From the NCBI GenBank assembly GCA_039654915.1, contig CM077600.1, forward strand, positions 26,086,953 to 26,150,952: a DNA stretch of 64,000 bases, in the 5' to 3' direction. The notes under the pieces are model-generated. The model was given only the letters and a program-made list of their open reading frames with translations. It searched no databases and was not told the origin of the DNA. This document shows positions 44,881 through 58,900 of this stretch, one piece after another. This DNA comes from Aquilaria yunnanensis (Eukaryota; Streptophyta; Magnoliopsida; Malvales; Thymelaeaceae). How positions within the stretch are numbered: the first letter of the stretch is position 1; each line of letters opens with the position of its first letter. The translations under genes were made by a program, and so were the position numbers.

Positions 44881-46200
44881 ACTTGTCATAAGAATTTCAG
44901 TTGGATTTTAGACAATGGTGCTTCTGAGCATTTGACAAGATGTCAAGGTCTGTTGTAAGACTTGGAGAAAGGATAAGGTCTTCCTGGTGTTAAGTTGCCT
45001 AATGGAGCAAGTTTGGGAGTGGATGCTAAAGGGCAAACAATTGTGTCTCTTGGCATAGAATTGCATGATGTCCTTTATATAACCTCACCTACTTGTAATC
45101 TCGTTTCAGTTAGCAAACTAACACAGTAGCTCAATTGCTTAGTGACCTTTTATCCTTCCTTTTGTGTCATGCAGGACCTTTGCTTCGAAGAAGCTAATTA
45201 GGTTGGGTGAATTGCAAGATGGGCTGTATTACTTTAAAGAGCTCCAAATTCCTGTGGTATCTACAGCCATCTTAGAAACTTCTCCTATCATCTGGCACCA
45301 ACGTCTTGGTCATGTCCCATTCAGTAAATTTTTCCACATTTCTTGTGTTTCAAACTTGCCCCTTAGAAATCGTAATTTTTGTTGTGATGCATGCCATCGT
45401 GAAAAACAGACTAGGAAGATGTTTTCTCTTAGTTTAAATAAATCTGAGAATGCTTTTAATCCTGTTTATATTGACGTATGAGGCCTTTACAAAACTACTT
45501 CTTTATTAGAAGCACATTATTTCTTGATCATTGTCAATGATTTTAGTAGATGCATATGGACATATTTGCTCAAATGAAAATCTAATGTCCATATGCACTT
45601 TGAATTTTTTCATTATTTGGTTAAAAATTAATTCGGCAAGCTTATTAAGCAAGTTAGGTGTGATAATGCTTTGGAACTTATAGCTAGTTTTATGCTTAAA
45701 TTTTTTCAAAATAATGGGATCATGCTTTAAACTACTTATGTTGACACGCCTTAGTAGAATGAGATTATTGAACAAAAACATCATCACCTAGTGGAAGTGG
45801 CGAGAGCTTTGAAATTTCAAGCCAATTTGCCAAACAAGTTTTGGGGGAAATGTGTTCAAAGTGCTATTTATTTAATTAACCATACTTCTCTTACAAGTTT
45901 GGAAGGTAAGAATCCCTACGAAACTTTATTTAGTCATAACATTTTTCTGGATCATCTTCAGGTCATGGGTTGCCCTTGTTATGCTCATAATAAAATAAGT
46001 GACAAGTTTGAACCTAGATAAAAAAAAATGTGTTTGTTGGATACCCATCGTGATGTTGTTTTCTATTGACATGTGTTCCCTTTTGATACAGTCATTAGCA
46101 TAGATACAAATAATCCAACCCCTAAACCCACCTTACCTGAAGTATTCGAAGAACCAGTTCATTTGTCTTAACCAGACACTGAACCAAACTAATTGACCTT
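44881..46200 (+). pseudogene. pol: Copia protease and integrase, many stops
   Basis: A protease motif reads ILDNGASEHL near 44910-44940, with Asn where the family has Thr (DTGA to DNGA). The GAG-pre-integrase zinc region is at 45164-45481 (IIWHQRLGHVPFSKF, then CCDACHREKQ). The integrase core is broken by stops at 45479-45481, 45576, 45629 and others, and an open piece is at 45791-46021 (FWGKCVQSAIYLINHT; VMGCPCYAH). Confidence 0.8.
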
Positions 46201-46439
46201 AACCATCAACCAAACCAACTCTGATCATGAAGCACCCTCAGAAATTACTCAATATCCTAGACCGCATAGACAAAGAAGACCCCCGTCTTATCTGTAGGAA
46301 TATGTTTGTGAGCTTCCACAAGTAAGCAACTCGTCAACCATGCCACAAAGCTTTTTTTATAGAGATCTCTTTACAAGTTGAGCCAGAGACCTTCAATTAA
46401 GATGTAAAGTACTCGGTACGGAGAAAAGTGATGAAACAG

Positions 46440-47780
46440 GAAGTAAAGGCACTTGAAAAGAATCATACCTGGACTCTCATTTCTCTACCTCCAGGAAAAT
46501 GACTTGTAGGATCTCAATAGGTTTATAAAATCAAGTATAAATCATATGGTTCAATTGAAAGGTATAAGGCGAGATTAGTAGCTAAGGGCTACATTCAAAT
46601 CAAGGGCTTGGACTATACAGAAACATTTGCTCCTGTGGCCAAATCGATGTCAGTTCTTTGCATGCTTGCAGTGGCAACCCTTAAAATTTGGGAACTTCAT
46701 CAGATGGATGTTCATAATGCCTTCATACCAAACAATCTTTATGAAGAGATATATATGCTTCCCTTGCCAGAATTCTTGAAAAATGGTGATACTTAAGTGT
46801 GTAAGCTGAAAAAAATCCTTGTATGGTTTGAAACAAGCGCTTAGGCAATGGTTTAAGAAGTTCTCTTCATCTCTTCTTCAATATGGATTTACTCAATCCA
46901 AGGCCGATTATTCATTGTTCATAGCTAAGCAAGGTGCATTGTTCACTGCCATTCTTTTATACGTAGATGATATGATAATTGCTGGTAATGATTCTGCCAA
47001 GATATAAGAGTTGAAGCAATACCTAAACAAGATATTCTTCATTAAAGACATTGGTAAATTGAAATACTCCCTTTGCTTGTAAACTGCTTGGTCACTTGAA
47101 AGAATCTTTGTGTCGCAACGAAAATACACACTTGACATTCTTTAGGAAGCTGGCATGATTAGGTGCAAACTGACAAAGGTACCATTGCAGCAACAACATC
47201 ACTTAACCTTGAAAAATGAAGGCAAATTGGATGATCCAAGTCAATATCGATGGCTTGTAGGTAAGTTGATTTACCTAACCATTATCAGATTGGATATTAC
47301 TTAATTAAGCCGTGAATTTTTTAAGCCAATTTACGCAATCTCTATCTCGAGCTCATTTAGAATGAGTAAAGCATGTGCTTTGATACTTGAAGGGTACAAT
47401 TGGATATGACTTATTCTTTCCTTTACATGGATTCATTGCTATTCGAGCTTACTGCGATGCTGATTGGGCAAGTCGCGCATTCACAAGGCGGTCCACCACA
47501 AGCTTCGTTACTTTAATTGGCAATACACCTTTTCCTTGGAAATCGAAGAAAAAACCCACAGTGTCTCGATCCTCAACTGAAGCGAACTATCGAGCAATGG
47601 CCTCAGTTACAAGTCAACTTCTTTGGGTTAAAGCTCTTCTTTTTTTCTTTAACTCTATCACATACAGCTTCCATGACAGTGTTTTGTGACAACCAAGTTG
47701 CACTTCCTATTGCCACCAATCCTATTTTTCATGAAAGAACAAAGCATATTAAACTTGAGGGCCATTTTGTTCAATAAAGA
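46440..47780 (+). pseudogene. pol: Copia reverse transcriptase and RNase H, broken
   Basis: RT pieces are at 46608-46796 (DYTETFAPVAK; QMDVHNAFIPNNLYEEIYM) and 46819-47007 ([33 protein letters not shown], catalytic YVDD kept). RNase H is at 47387-47777 in two frames (AYCDADWASRAFTRRSTTSF; SSTEANYRAMA; FCDNQVALPIATNPIFHERT). Stops at 46794, 47005 and a frameshift near 47660 inactivate it. Confidence 0.83.
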
Positions 47781-47939
47781 TTGCTATCCAAGGACATCTT
47801 AACCAGGCATGTTCCCGACAAACATTAACTAGCTGACGTTCTCACCAAGGCTCTTAGAAAGAACTAATTTTCATTTCTCACTTTTAAGTTGAGCATTTGA
47901 ACCATCCATGCACCAACTTGAATGAGAGTATTAAGATAA

Positions 47940-48131
47940 TGTTAGTGTGAATATCTTGTGTATAGGATTTGTTCTCATATAAGGTAGAGTTAGCTTAGAA
48001 GTTGGTTTATAAGTAGTTAAGTTTGACTCTACTTGCTATGCATGCAAGTATCAAACTTGTATATATGCTTCAGCTGCTGATGTAACATTTACTTTAAATC
48101 AATACCTGAAACCAATTCATCAAACTTTACA
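47940..48131 (+). repeat. 3' LTR of the copia element
   Basis: Partner of 43573-43765. The preceding sequence, CAACTTGAATGAGAGTATTA, is the expected PPT area but has lost its G-run. Confidence 0.85.
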
Positions 48132-49161
48132 AACATGATAAATATTTCTAAATAATAAATTAAGTTTTCAATTTCATTTAGCTTGTTTTTTCATTGAACG
48201 TTTATGAATTTTTTCAGAATGGTCCCTGCTTCCTATTTTGGTTTAAGCATTGATCCTACTCTTCTAAACTGTTCTTTCTGCCATGAACTGTGATTTGGAT
48301 TAGTGATGTTTTACTGTCATTCAAATTTTGTTCGAACTTCGACAGATCTCAAAGGGAACCAAATCAAAGAAACAATTGAAGACTAGTCCTAGAAGAAAAA
48401 GGCTGCAAAGCGACTACAAGATCCAAAAATACGTAAACGCTATGAATGGGTAGGTGGAATCACTGGATGCAAAAGGCAATGACGCTAAGAGGTAGCTGGG
48501 AGATTAAGATAAATGGCATTGACAATAAGACTACGAGCATGGTGACTAGTGTAGTCTACGAATAATAAAAGTAAAGGAGGATAATCTTGGAAGAAAACAC
48601 TCTATCAACCATGAACATATGTCCACTATAGAAATCTAACATTATATATTAAAGCAGGATCATTTTCATGTCTACAAATGTCTTTTCCTTAACTCTTGCT
48701 TACGTGTTTTTACTCTCACACTGTCACCTCTTAATTTTTTGCACCGACGTTCCAATTTTTTTCTTCCATTAGCTATAAAATTACATTTCTAATTTCTTGT
48801 TACCATAATCTTTAAAAGGAAAGTCAACTATGTATTAATTCCAAAATTTATGCACATAAATTAAATTTGAAAACTCAATCTTTTAAATATATAACTTCCA
48901 TAAATAAATACTTTATTTATTTTATTAGCCATATGTTATGTAACCTATTTTGGAAAATTGATATCTTTCCTTTTATATTTTTCTCTATATATATTAACAC
49001 ATCATAATCTTACAAACCCTATACAAATGTAAGCATCTCTCATCTTTTCATTTAGAAAAATCATATTTTTCAAAATTGAAATTATGCATGATTCTTTGTC
49101 ATTGATGTCTTATATTCATGCTTCTTCTTCCTTTTTCCCTATGTTTGTATCTATGTATGTA

Positions 49162-49203
<42 letters not shown>

Positions 49204-50757
49204 TTTTGGGAACATATTTTGATTGACACAATATTATTGTGTAATGTTACAATTCAGTCCTATGAAATTTTTATTTTGTATGTTTTCAAGATTTGAATTA
49301 TAATATTTTATCTTTTAGATTGAAATTCTAACTAAATTCAATCTATATTGTTGGATCTTTTGTTAAAAATTATTGATTTTTCATCATTTTCATATTTAGG
49401 GACAAACTTAGAAGCTATGTCATGAAAAATACAAAGATGAGATAGAGATATGGAAACGAGTTGATATGAGACAAAGAAAAAGGAAAAAAAAATCTATGTT
49501 GTATAATATATGTTATTTTTTATTTATATTTGATAATATGTTACTTTTTCATTTTTTTACACCTTCTAAGTGAATCATTTTCATTATGTAAAACCCATAA
49601 ATTCTTATTATTATAATTATACTATTTAATCAGTTTAACCTATGATAAATATAATTATGTAAAGCCGATAAATGTATAATGGTCATGTTGTCACCATAAA
49701 AGACATTCATTTTGACAACAATATTATAACCTTTAATATTTATTCTAAAACCTCCATACCAGTTCTCTATTATATAAGTTTAATAGGTAAAATATTGTAC
49801 GTAACAAGAATAATTTGTTCACAACGAAACACTTTATTATCTAAAATAAAAAGATCACATCAATTAACACCTATTTCCATAAAGAAAAAAAATTAAAATT
49901 TTAAATAATTGTAAACTTTAATGAATTTCTAAAATAAATAGGAATTTCAACATTATTTTTTTCCAAAAAAAATCAAATTGGCATTTATGAACATTTAATT
50001 CATTTTAATGAAATATAAAAAATACTTTAACATTTACCAAAAATAGTTTTATTATTCTCAATGGTAAAAAGTATTAGTTTTTTATTCAATTGTAAAGGCT
50101 TGGATGCAATCTAAAATTCTTGTATGATTTTCAAAATTGTGCTTTTTTTGTTGAACAAATACGTCAAACTAATACCAACATTTTCTTGTTTTAAATTGAT
50201 TTAGTTAACTATGCATTATACAAAAAAGGTAAACTACATTATGATGTGTGTTAATATTATTACCTTTAGTACATCTTAAATTTTTCTCATTCCTATTACA
50301 AATTTTCTCATATATATGAGTACGTATTGAAAAAAAAATCTAAATTAATAAAAAATAGTGGACATGTTCTTGTTCCATTTTTTTCTTTTCATTCAATATT
50401 TTTGATTTTTTTGTGGTGTGGTTGGTTACTATTAAATTTGTTTTCTTATCATTTATTTTTTAATTATTATTGTATTTTTTAATTTTACCTTTATAAATAT
50501 ATTTTAAATTAGAAAGTGTTATTATTATTTTCATCACTCAATCATGTTAATTTACCAAAAAATACATGACTCTTGATTAGACTTTTTTTATGTTAGCTTC
50601 AAATTATAACTTTATTCCATTACTTTCATTATTTTTTCTTTACTTTTTTTCTAAAAAATTATTAATTAAAGAAATAAGATAGAACTATATTAAGGGTTAA
50701 TTAATACAGGCTAATACTATATGAGGGAGATGGTCAAACATAAAATGTAATAAAAAA
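48132..50757. other. AT-rich intergenic DNA
   Basis: No gene is recognised. The least AT-rich part (48350-48560) has no long frame. It includes the GT microsatellite listed separately. Confidence 0.5.
49148..49196. repeat. (TATG)n/(TG)n microsatellite
   Basis: A few TATG units run into about 15 TG dinucleotides. Confidence 0.9.
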
Positions 50758-52395
50758 TTAACGTTAGGTTAAATTTTTTAGGTTAAGTCATTTTCTTTGG
50801 TGAATTGCAGTGAAATTTTGAAACCACTATTCCGCAAGTGCACGGTGGACGTGTAGATGGGTGAGTGAGTATCGTTCCCACGAGGATTGATTAAATTGAT
50901 TGCCAAGTACCACTACTCAAAGTAAACTTTAGCTAAACAACCAAAGTTGGATGAAAATGTAGGCAACTTAAACAAGTGACTAACCTTAGCTAAATGGAAT
51001 ACTATTAACCTAGAATGCAAGTATGCAATGTAAAAATTGTAGTTTTTATCAAATCATGAAAGAACACTTCCTATGGGTTCACTACTTGTCTTGATTTGTT
51101 GGTGAACTTAGGTGAGTGGGTTAATTTCCAATGTATGTTGATAAAGTTATTCAACTAAATTCTTACTTTTCCAAGTGAAAGAATTAATCTCTCTAATCTA
51201 AACTTAATAAGGATGTCCATCCAATTACAAGTTTAGAAAGAGGCATTAGAGCTCAATTTACCTTTACCTAATGACTTAGACTAATTTCCCAACAAACCCA
51301 TAGCCATTAAATTCTTCTCCTATGTCCAATTACTTCTAATCTTTTCCAAGAGTTTAGAGGCAATTTATAGTGCAACCAATTGTGGCCATCAACTAGCTAC
51401 ACAACATTAAGCTCAAGAGAGAATAAACATGCATTTGGTAGAAAACTAACATCGCATACCATGAATTCATCCAACATAATCAATCCAAGTAGCTACATCC
51501 ATAGAAAGTGCAAAAGAAGACTACTCCATAACTAAATAAAACATAATCATGAAAGTAAACATAATAACATCCATGAGAGACTACAAGGAAGATGAAAGAG
51601 TAAACCCAAAATAGCTAGAAGCTCTTGAATCTAAAGTCTCCAAGCTAGTCACTTTGAGTACTTCAAGCAATCTCCAAGTTAGCTCCAATGGTCACCAAGA
51701 AGAAACTAAGAAAAGCTAGAAATACTAACTTTGGTGGAAAAAACCCAAAACTAGTTCTAGGAAGCCAAGAAGAAGATGAAGAAGATCCTTTCTCTCTTGC
51801 TAGGTTCCAGGTTCTTCTACTCTTGAGGATGTCCCTTTCACTCACCAAACCGATTGGATAGAAATCCTTGGCCAATAGCAAGCTTGAGTTCAAATTTGAG
51901 GTAGGGGACCACTTTCCCGGGTGACTAGCGCCTAGGCCTCAGGAGGGGGTGCCTGGGCGCTTAGGCACCAGAGCTCGAGGGTGCCTAGCGCCTAGGCGCC
52001 AGAAGGGGGTGGATGGGCGCCTAGGCGCCAGAGTGCATTTTTTTTGGCAGATGACTTTGTACTGTGGCGCCTAGGCCTTGCTCCTGGCGCCTAGGCACCA
52101 CAGTTATAATTTTCGTTGACTTTTGCGTTCCAGTTTTTTCGTTTCGCTTGACCCGGTGCCATTCCAATGCTATGGTCCACTTCTCCAACCTACAAAATAA
52201 AAGATCAAAGCAAGAATCGACAAAAAATATTGAGTGATAAGGTAGAAAATTGTGGTCAAAGTTGACAAAAAGTCAACATATTTGACCACAAAATTAACAT
52301 TTATCATGAATAGGTCAAATCCTTTTATTTATGTTTGTTAATTTTTTATTAACGTTAGGTTAAATTTTTTAGATTAAGTCATTTTCTTTGGTGAA
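50758..52395. mobile_element. Unclassified ~1.5-kb insertion flanked by 47-bp direct repeats
   Basis: The 47-bp segment TTAACGTTAGGTTAAATTTT... occurs at 50758-50804 and 52349-52395 with one mismatch. Between them lies sequence of different composition, starting near 50805 with CCGCAAGTGCACGGTGGACG and GTATCGTTCCCACGAGGATT, a phrase I associate with a repeat common in plant genomes. It ends near 52310. An ~85-bp tandem duplication (AATAGGTCAAATCCTTTTAT twice) sits at the right edge. No transposase or other protein is coded, so the class is unknown. Confidence 0.5.
51925..52110. repeat. Cluster of GCGCCTAGGCGC-type palindromes
   Basis: Within ~190 bp the core CCTAGG flanked by GCGC/GGCGC occurs about seven times (e.g. 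TAGCGCCTAGGCGCCAGA, GGGCGCCTAGGCGCCAGA, GGCGCCTAGGCACCA). GCGCCTAGGCGC is a perfect 12-bp palindrome. This GC-rich patch stands out from its AT-rich surroundings. Confidence 0.8.
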
Positions 52396-55300
52396 TAGGT
52401 CAAATCCTTTTATTTATATTTGTTAACTATAAAGATATTTATTAGATTAATTTTATCCTAAATATTACTAGTTTACAACTTTATTATTAATGCTCAATAC
52501 CTAGCTAAATATTTATATCTTAACTATAGAGTTAGAAATCAACTTCTCCTTTATTTTTTCATGTGCCTATTAATTGTTATCATTATCAACTTTTTGAAAT
52601 AAAAATAGTTCAATAGTTGGGACTCACCTAATATATGATTGTTATCAAGCTGTGATGTTAATGAAAAGTTTCAATCAGGCTCAAGCTAAGGGTGTTCAGG
52701 TTTGGCTTGACTCGATCAGAACCATAAACTATGTAATAGATAATTAGGTTTTTAAACAAGCATCTTAAAAAGTAATGAATATTTTTTCTTTGCAAAAAAA
52801 ATAATAGTAATAATAGCTACAATTTTATTAGAGTGCAAATATTTTGATATAAAGTATGTATTTATAAATTGACTCCTTGAAAACATATACTAGATATTTT
52901 TATGATTTTCAAAGTCGTAATTGGATCTCGACTAGTTTTACTCAGGTTGGGTGAATTTATTCTTATGGTGGTACAACTGTCCTGACACTGATATCTTTCA
53001 TTCATAAAAATAAAAACTTAAATCTTATTTAAGAGCAAATAAATTCATTAACACTTAACCTTAAACCCACGTATCCCTGCCGCACCAACCCCCACCCTGT
53101 TGTCGCACGATCACTTCCTAATCTTATGGCCACCCAAATCCCACCCTTCTAACCTCCTTGATTTCAAATCGCACATTCCCATCATCAATTATTCATAGCC
53201 TACGGCCACCCAATCGCATCCTCCTCCTTCGGCCTCCATGCTTTCAGCCCACCCACCCTCGCCACACCCACCCCCACCCCGTCATTGCATGATTGCATCG
53301 TATTCTATGGCTTCCCGGATCCCACCCTTCTTACCTCCCTACTATTAGTCAGCCCACTCCTGCCACCACCCAATTACATCCTCCTGTCCAACCTACTGGC
53401 GTCCAACGACACCATGTACCACCATGCACAAAACGGCTAACCAGATCTACCCGTATGAGATTGCATGCTAAGGACAAGAAACTTGTTGCTGCTTAGGATA
53501 ATAGTTGGCTGTGGTACAAGATGTAATTATTGGCTTTTTCAAGGAGACTGTGAAAACCAGTTTGATGAGTCGGACCATAAAACATATTAATGCTTACATG
53601 TGTTTATGAAATGAACTAGCCTTTAGTTTTTGTTGGAATTAATGATAGACCCCTAGAGTTGGTAACTCTATTGAAGCTTTTATTATTTTTATTTTTTTGG
53701 GCTATTTGTCTGATAGACTCTAGATTTAAGGTCATGGTACATTTTTTTTTAAGAGATTTTGTTATAAAAGATATTTCATTCCATTTAAAAGTGAGTCAAA
53801 CGACATCATACAAATCAATGATGACATAAAAAACTACAAGATAACGGGACAAAACTAACCACTAAAAGACTACTCGTTTCTGCAACACTAAATAAAAGGA
53901 AGAGAATTGGATTAAGTCAAACTTTCCATGTAAACAAGAATAAATCTGAAATAGAAAGTCACAAATTATTGGAACAAAGTCTAGATCAAACCGATAATAA
54001 CCAGACAAAGTTGGAACCAATCAAGCATTAAAGGCCTAAAAAGGATTATCTATAAAAACAAAAAGATTACCTATAAAACCTAAAAAAAAAAAATAAAGAC
54101 TCATTTTATTCTATGCAATCGTCTCCACATTTGTTGCCAAACATCTAGACATTCATTAGGTCCAAGATTCCGTTAAATCCAAAAGAAAATCTAAATCTAT
54201 TGCTAACTGCCTCTAATTGAAAATTTATCTTGTGAATGTCTTGAATCACTATTAAACACAATGATTTAAAGGAGATTGTATCTATCATAAAATTCAATAG
54301 ATAACATCAAATAAGGTTTGTAGATATCAAAATTTAATTGGGTTGAAAAGAAATTAAACCAAACTTAAATTGTCTAACCTATTTTAAAATTGATGTCTAA
54401 AATTCAAAAAATCCATCAATTTTGAAAACTATGAGTTCAAGAAACCCAATTTTTTTGGTTCCCAAAAACACGCAATCAGAGGCCCCAAACGAGGAGTCAT
54501 TATTCTATTTTAGCCAAAGTCCATTTTGGCAAATTGGGCTTCAAAGTCCAAAATGACTAAAGCCCATGCATACCCATCATTTAGCTCAAATATTTTAGAA
54601 TGTTCTGTTAGTTATCCTTTTAAATAATTGAGATAATTAAGGAGAGATAATCATCATATTTATTTTCTCTTAAGATAAATATAAGAGATAAATATATTAT
54701 AATGATCACATGTGGTTTTCTTGAACCAAACCACCTCATCTCTACATCTGTAAATAGCTCCCCAAAGGCAAAGAAGGAAAGGGAGAACAAATTGGAGAAG
54801 CAGAACTAAGGAGGAGGAAAATTTTTCTACAAGAAGCTCTTAAGCCGATCAAGCACAGACACCTGGCAGGAGAAGAAATCAAGTCTAAGAAAGATTAAAT
54901 CCCAGTTTCAATGCCAGATTTGAAAAACACAACAGGGAACGCAAAGAATGCAGGACGAAACTACATCAAGTTCAAGTTCAAATCCAACGGAAGCGGTGGG
55001 GAACGTGAAAGATTCGTTACTGTGCTACATCAAGTCAAATTCCAAAGAAAGCAGCAAGGAAGTGGCATACATTGCCTGAAGCCCTCAGATCCAAGGAGTA
55101 TGACGGAAAAATCTAAAATCGAAAGAAGCGATGGGAACCTCGGTTTGTGTTTGTGCAAGACAAACTTCGGAGTCTATGTTTGTGAAAAAATCGTTCACGT
55201 CTTCACCAAAAGCTCGAAGTGTTAATTAGATAATTGTGCACATGAGAAGCACGCTAAAAAGTCAACCCTTCAAAATCTCTGCAATTTTCAAATTGTAATT

Positions 55301-55700
55301 TATGCTGCAATTAATTTCAATGTGTAATTTTTACATATGAAATTTATGCGTAGGAAATCAATCAAATAATAAAAGTAATAGAAAAGAACAAGTTAAATCC
55401 AGACCAAAATTCAAATCTGACTAGAAACGGCAAATAAAAAAGCTTTAGGAGGGGTGACGAAAAGAGATTATATTCTTTAAAGTTTAGAAAAAATATTCTA
55501 TAAAGTTCGGATTGCAAAAATTTCAACTTTTAATCCCACTTGTAGAAAAAAATATCATCATCACAATATGAACCGGACAGAATTACTTCTTTGCCGACAC
55601 TTGACAAAAAAAAAAAGGTATAAACACTAGAGAGTTGTAAATATTACACATTGCACTTTAATGATCTTGGTTTACTAGGATTTGAAAACTATTCAACCAA
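52396..55700. other. Intergenic DNA with a C-rich duplicated segment
   Basis: At 53085-53340 an imperfect duplication recurs (CCCACCCTGTTGTCGCACGA / CCACCCCGTCATTGCATGAT; ATCCCACCCTTCTAACCTCC / ATCCCACCCTTCTTACCTCC). At 54480-55230 there is sequence with the look of an LTR or leader (CATCTGTAAATAGCTCCC, then a purine-rich stretch), and a 104-residue frame at 54911-55225 without recognisable domains. I do not call a gene here. Confidence 0.4.
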
Positions 55701-55707
55701 ATGCATC

Positions 55708-55718
55708 TTTATATACCA
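55708..55718 (+). promoter_or_regulatory. Candidate TATA box of the SAP/CCCH gene
   Basis: TTTATATACCA lies about 220 bp before the start codon in an otherwise mixed region. No other core promoter signal is evident. Confidence 0.35.
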
Positions 55719-55932
55719 TTAAAATCAACACGAAACACAAAACGAAAACCCAAGAGCTTAATGAAAATTTTGTCGCAACATCACTTTGATCCCAACGGTC
55801 GTCTTTTTCAAATAGCATAAAAAATTCTTCCGGTGTCTAAAACAGGTCGAGGAAAGTGAATAAATCGGACCACCTTCCCTTGCGGCTCGAACGTTGATCG
55901 CCCCGCAAGAAACGAAGCTACAGCCCTATTCA

Positions 55933-58900
55933 ATGGCAGTTTCCGACGACGAAAACCCGAGTGATGATCAAGAAACCAACGACGAAAACCCCAGTGATTA
56001 TCAACAAACCGACACCGATTTCGAGGAAGAAGATGAAGAATCGGGTTCACATGGTGAATCGGATTCAGATGATGACCAGAGCTATGGCGTCGTCGAGGAA
56101 ACTCGCGCCAGATTCTCAAACATATCGGTGAAATCGAGGTCAAGGACGAGGTTAGTGTCTAATCTAGAATTTCTTTTCGTTTGTTTTTTAATTAAAAAAT
56201 GTCTTCATGTTTTGGGGGTTTGAAATCATTTTGCAGAAGTGCGAAGGATTTGTTAGTGTCGGAGATAGATCTGGCTGAGGTGGATGTGAAGAGTTATGAG
56301 AAGGTTCAAGAGATTGTTAAAGGTAGTGTAATTCTTCCTGTTAAAGTGAAAGCAAGATAATCAAATAGGTACTGCTCTATTTCTCTGAATTTGATAAAGG
56401 TTATTTTTGGGTGTTATCTCAATGTAAATTCAGCCTCTTAGGATAAGAGGGAAGAAAATTTTTATTCCATTGAAGAAGTTTGTTTGTGCTTGAGGTGTGA
56501 ACAATGTTTTCCTGGCCATTATCTCATGGCAGCTGGGCAGCTGGAGAAGTTGAAAGTTGATCAGTGCAAGGTCTATTTGAGGAAGAATGGATTGAGATTG
56601 AGTGGCAATAAGGATACCCTTATTCAGCGCATACAAGAGCATCTCCAGTAATTTGGATTCATCTCCCTTGCTGCTGTTAGTGTGTTTACACCTACAATTT
56701 TTCCCTGTCCCTTTTGTTAATGTTCACGACATTGCAGGATTTTAGATGGTGAAGGAGAAAAGAAGTATCCAGCATCCAGCTTTGTGTTGGACTGCAAAGG
56801 TCCATCCATTACAATTAAAACCTCATTAGCATTAGCATCACAATATGAAGCAGTTCTTCTCCCCCACTCGCATTCTTTTTACAATCAAGTTGTATTTCTT
56901 TTCAGTTAGTTTACCATGAAGTAAAATGGAACAATTGCAGGTGATGCTTGCACTGGAGACATTGTTATGTTTGAACAGAATGTTTATGAAACGTAAGCAC
57001 TTACCTATTGCATGAGGAAAAGAATTTAGATCATAAATGTTACTATCAATTGGATTTCTGAAGTAACTGATATGTACAAAGAGAAGAAGTTTATGATCCA
57101 AGTGCTGCAAATGGGTCTGGATAGAAAGATAAAAAACTTAATTTACATGTTTGTACTTATTGTTTCAGGTATAACATTGCATCGCGGGGTGCGGCTGGCC
57201 CTCCATGTGGTAAAAGAATCATTGCTGGCCGTATTGTAAAAGAAAGCTATGGTGGTGCTAAGCAGCAGCATACATTTACAGTAAGTCCAAAAGCTGGGAA
57301 ATGTTACAGTATGCAAACACTTTCGTCTTGTTAGTAAATGAAGTTACTGATGATTTCTTGTTGCACGTAAGAGATGAGGTTTAGCCTAAAGGTTTAATTT
57401 GTGGTTGTCATGATACCTAGTGTGCTCAAAATGCGGGTTAAATGCATCTATGGTCCCAATCTTTAAATGTTGTTTAAAGAGATGAAATTGTCGTCTTGCC
57501 ACTAGTGCAGCTGGGCTTCATTGTGATATGAGACCGTGGGTGAGGTAGTGATTGCAATGCAGCGGGGAAGGGCAGCGGCTGGGCCTGAGGCGGAGGATTC
57601 CGGGGTGCTTGCAGTGAACTTGGAGGTTTCCTAGGAGGAGGCTGGTTTCAGGGGCAGGGGCCGAGGGGGTGGAAGCGCACCGGAGGAGGATTTAGGGGCT
57701 TGTGAAGGAGCGGATTTCAGGGAAGAAAATGGAGAGGATTTGGTGGAGGAGGAGGGAGATCAGCCACGTCAGACTAAGCGGCGACAGGCTATAGGGCAGC
57801 GCCTGTAGGGCTGTCAATCCTCGGGCCATCATGCTGCTGCAGGTTGTGGTGGCTCATGGTGCTGGAGGAGCTTGAAAATGAGAAATATGAAGATAGTGGC
57901 CAAATTGACAAATGGGAAAATTTTTGGGATTTATGGGGGAGAGAACAAGTTTCAAGAGGTCAAAATAGGGGTTTTCCTATAATTTTGGTCTTTACGTGAG
58001 GCATAATGTTTTCCGTCCAAAGGGGAAAAAAATAAAATGTTTTAATGACGTTGGCATGAGAATGGAACAAAAAGTGGATGTTAGCGACTAAAATGGAACA
58101 ACATTTAAAGGTAAGAGGGAGAGATGATTGAAAGGGAACAAAGTTCGTATAAAGTAGCCATTTATCTCTGTTATGGCCTCTTTTGCCTCTTACATTTATT
58201 GCGCTAACCATTCATTCTTTGACCATGTAGTTGATATATTGAATCTTCCAGCTGCTATACTTGAAGAAGAATGTCATGATTAACATGTTGATTCTGTCTA
58301 ATGCAAGTAGATAGAAGTCCTTTGGAGCAGAGGGGAGAAACCACTTCCTGCACTTTATCCTCTTCTGATTAAGGGTCGGAATCTTTACAGGCTGAAGATA
58401 TTGAGACAGGTCTGTTTCATGTGAACTGTTTTTCCTTCAGTCATTTTCTCAGATTCAGTGTTTAACTAGATTCTTGGTTCAGAGGTGGGAGGATGAAGGT
58501 GAAAGACAGAAAGTTTTGAAGGAAAAGCACTCAAGAGGTTCTCTTGCCAGGCATGATAGAGAAGTACGGATCCAAAAGAAGGAGAGGAGGAGAATTCTCA
58601 AGACAAACAAGTAATTTGATTTGACTTAGCTATATCTTCAGAATTTTAATTTCATTGCTGCTTGCAAACATGAATTGTTGGTATGCACTTGAAACATTTG
58701 GCAGTGCAAGTTTAAGCATTCACGGGATCTGTTTTGTTTCATTTGGCTATCAGAGTCTCCAGGAAGAAAGAGCCAATTAAGAGCCAGTCACTGTCAAAAC
58801 CAGCAGCCAAAAAGAGAAGTCAATTTAAAAAATCAGGCACATCTGTTCCCCAAGCAACTGATATTCAAAAGCCTGAATCATTCGCTCATTCAAAGAAGCC

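Larger units (their letters stand above)
43573..48131 (+). mobile_element. Ty1-copia LTR retrotransposon, degenerate
   Basis: LTRs of ~193 bp at 43573-43765 and 47940-48131 (TGTTAGTGTGAATATC...CAAACTTTACA) enclose gag, protease, integrase, RT and RNase H in copia order. The PBS region reads CGTATCAGAGC just after the 5' LTR (initiator-Met type with a changed start). Many stops and frameshifts and clear LTR divergence mark it as old. A target duplication is not clear (AATAA on the left, AACAT on the right). Confidence 0.88.

Noticed and set aside
54911..55225. A 104-residue frame as a gene
   Set aside because: No recognisable domain, no clear promoter, and it includes an internal imperfect repeat (ACATCAAGTTCAAGTTCAAA / ACATCAAGTCAAATTCCAAA) in transposon-like surroundings.
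55894..55932. N-terminal extension of the SAP/CCCH protein
   Set aside because: The frame at 55894 begins with TTG. The first in-frame ATG is at 55933.
55808..56143. Minus-strand 111-residue frame opposite exon 1 of the SAP/CCCH gene
   Set aside because: It is the antisense of a real acidic coding exon with good splice phase on the plus strand.
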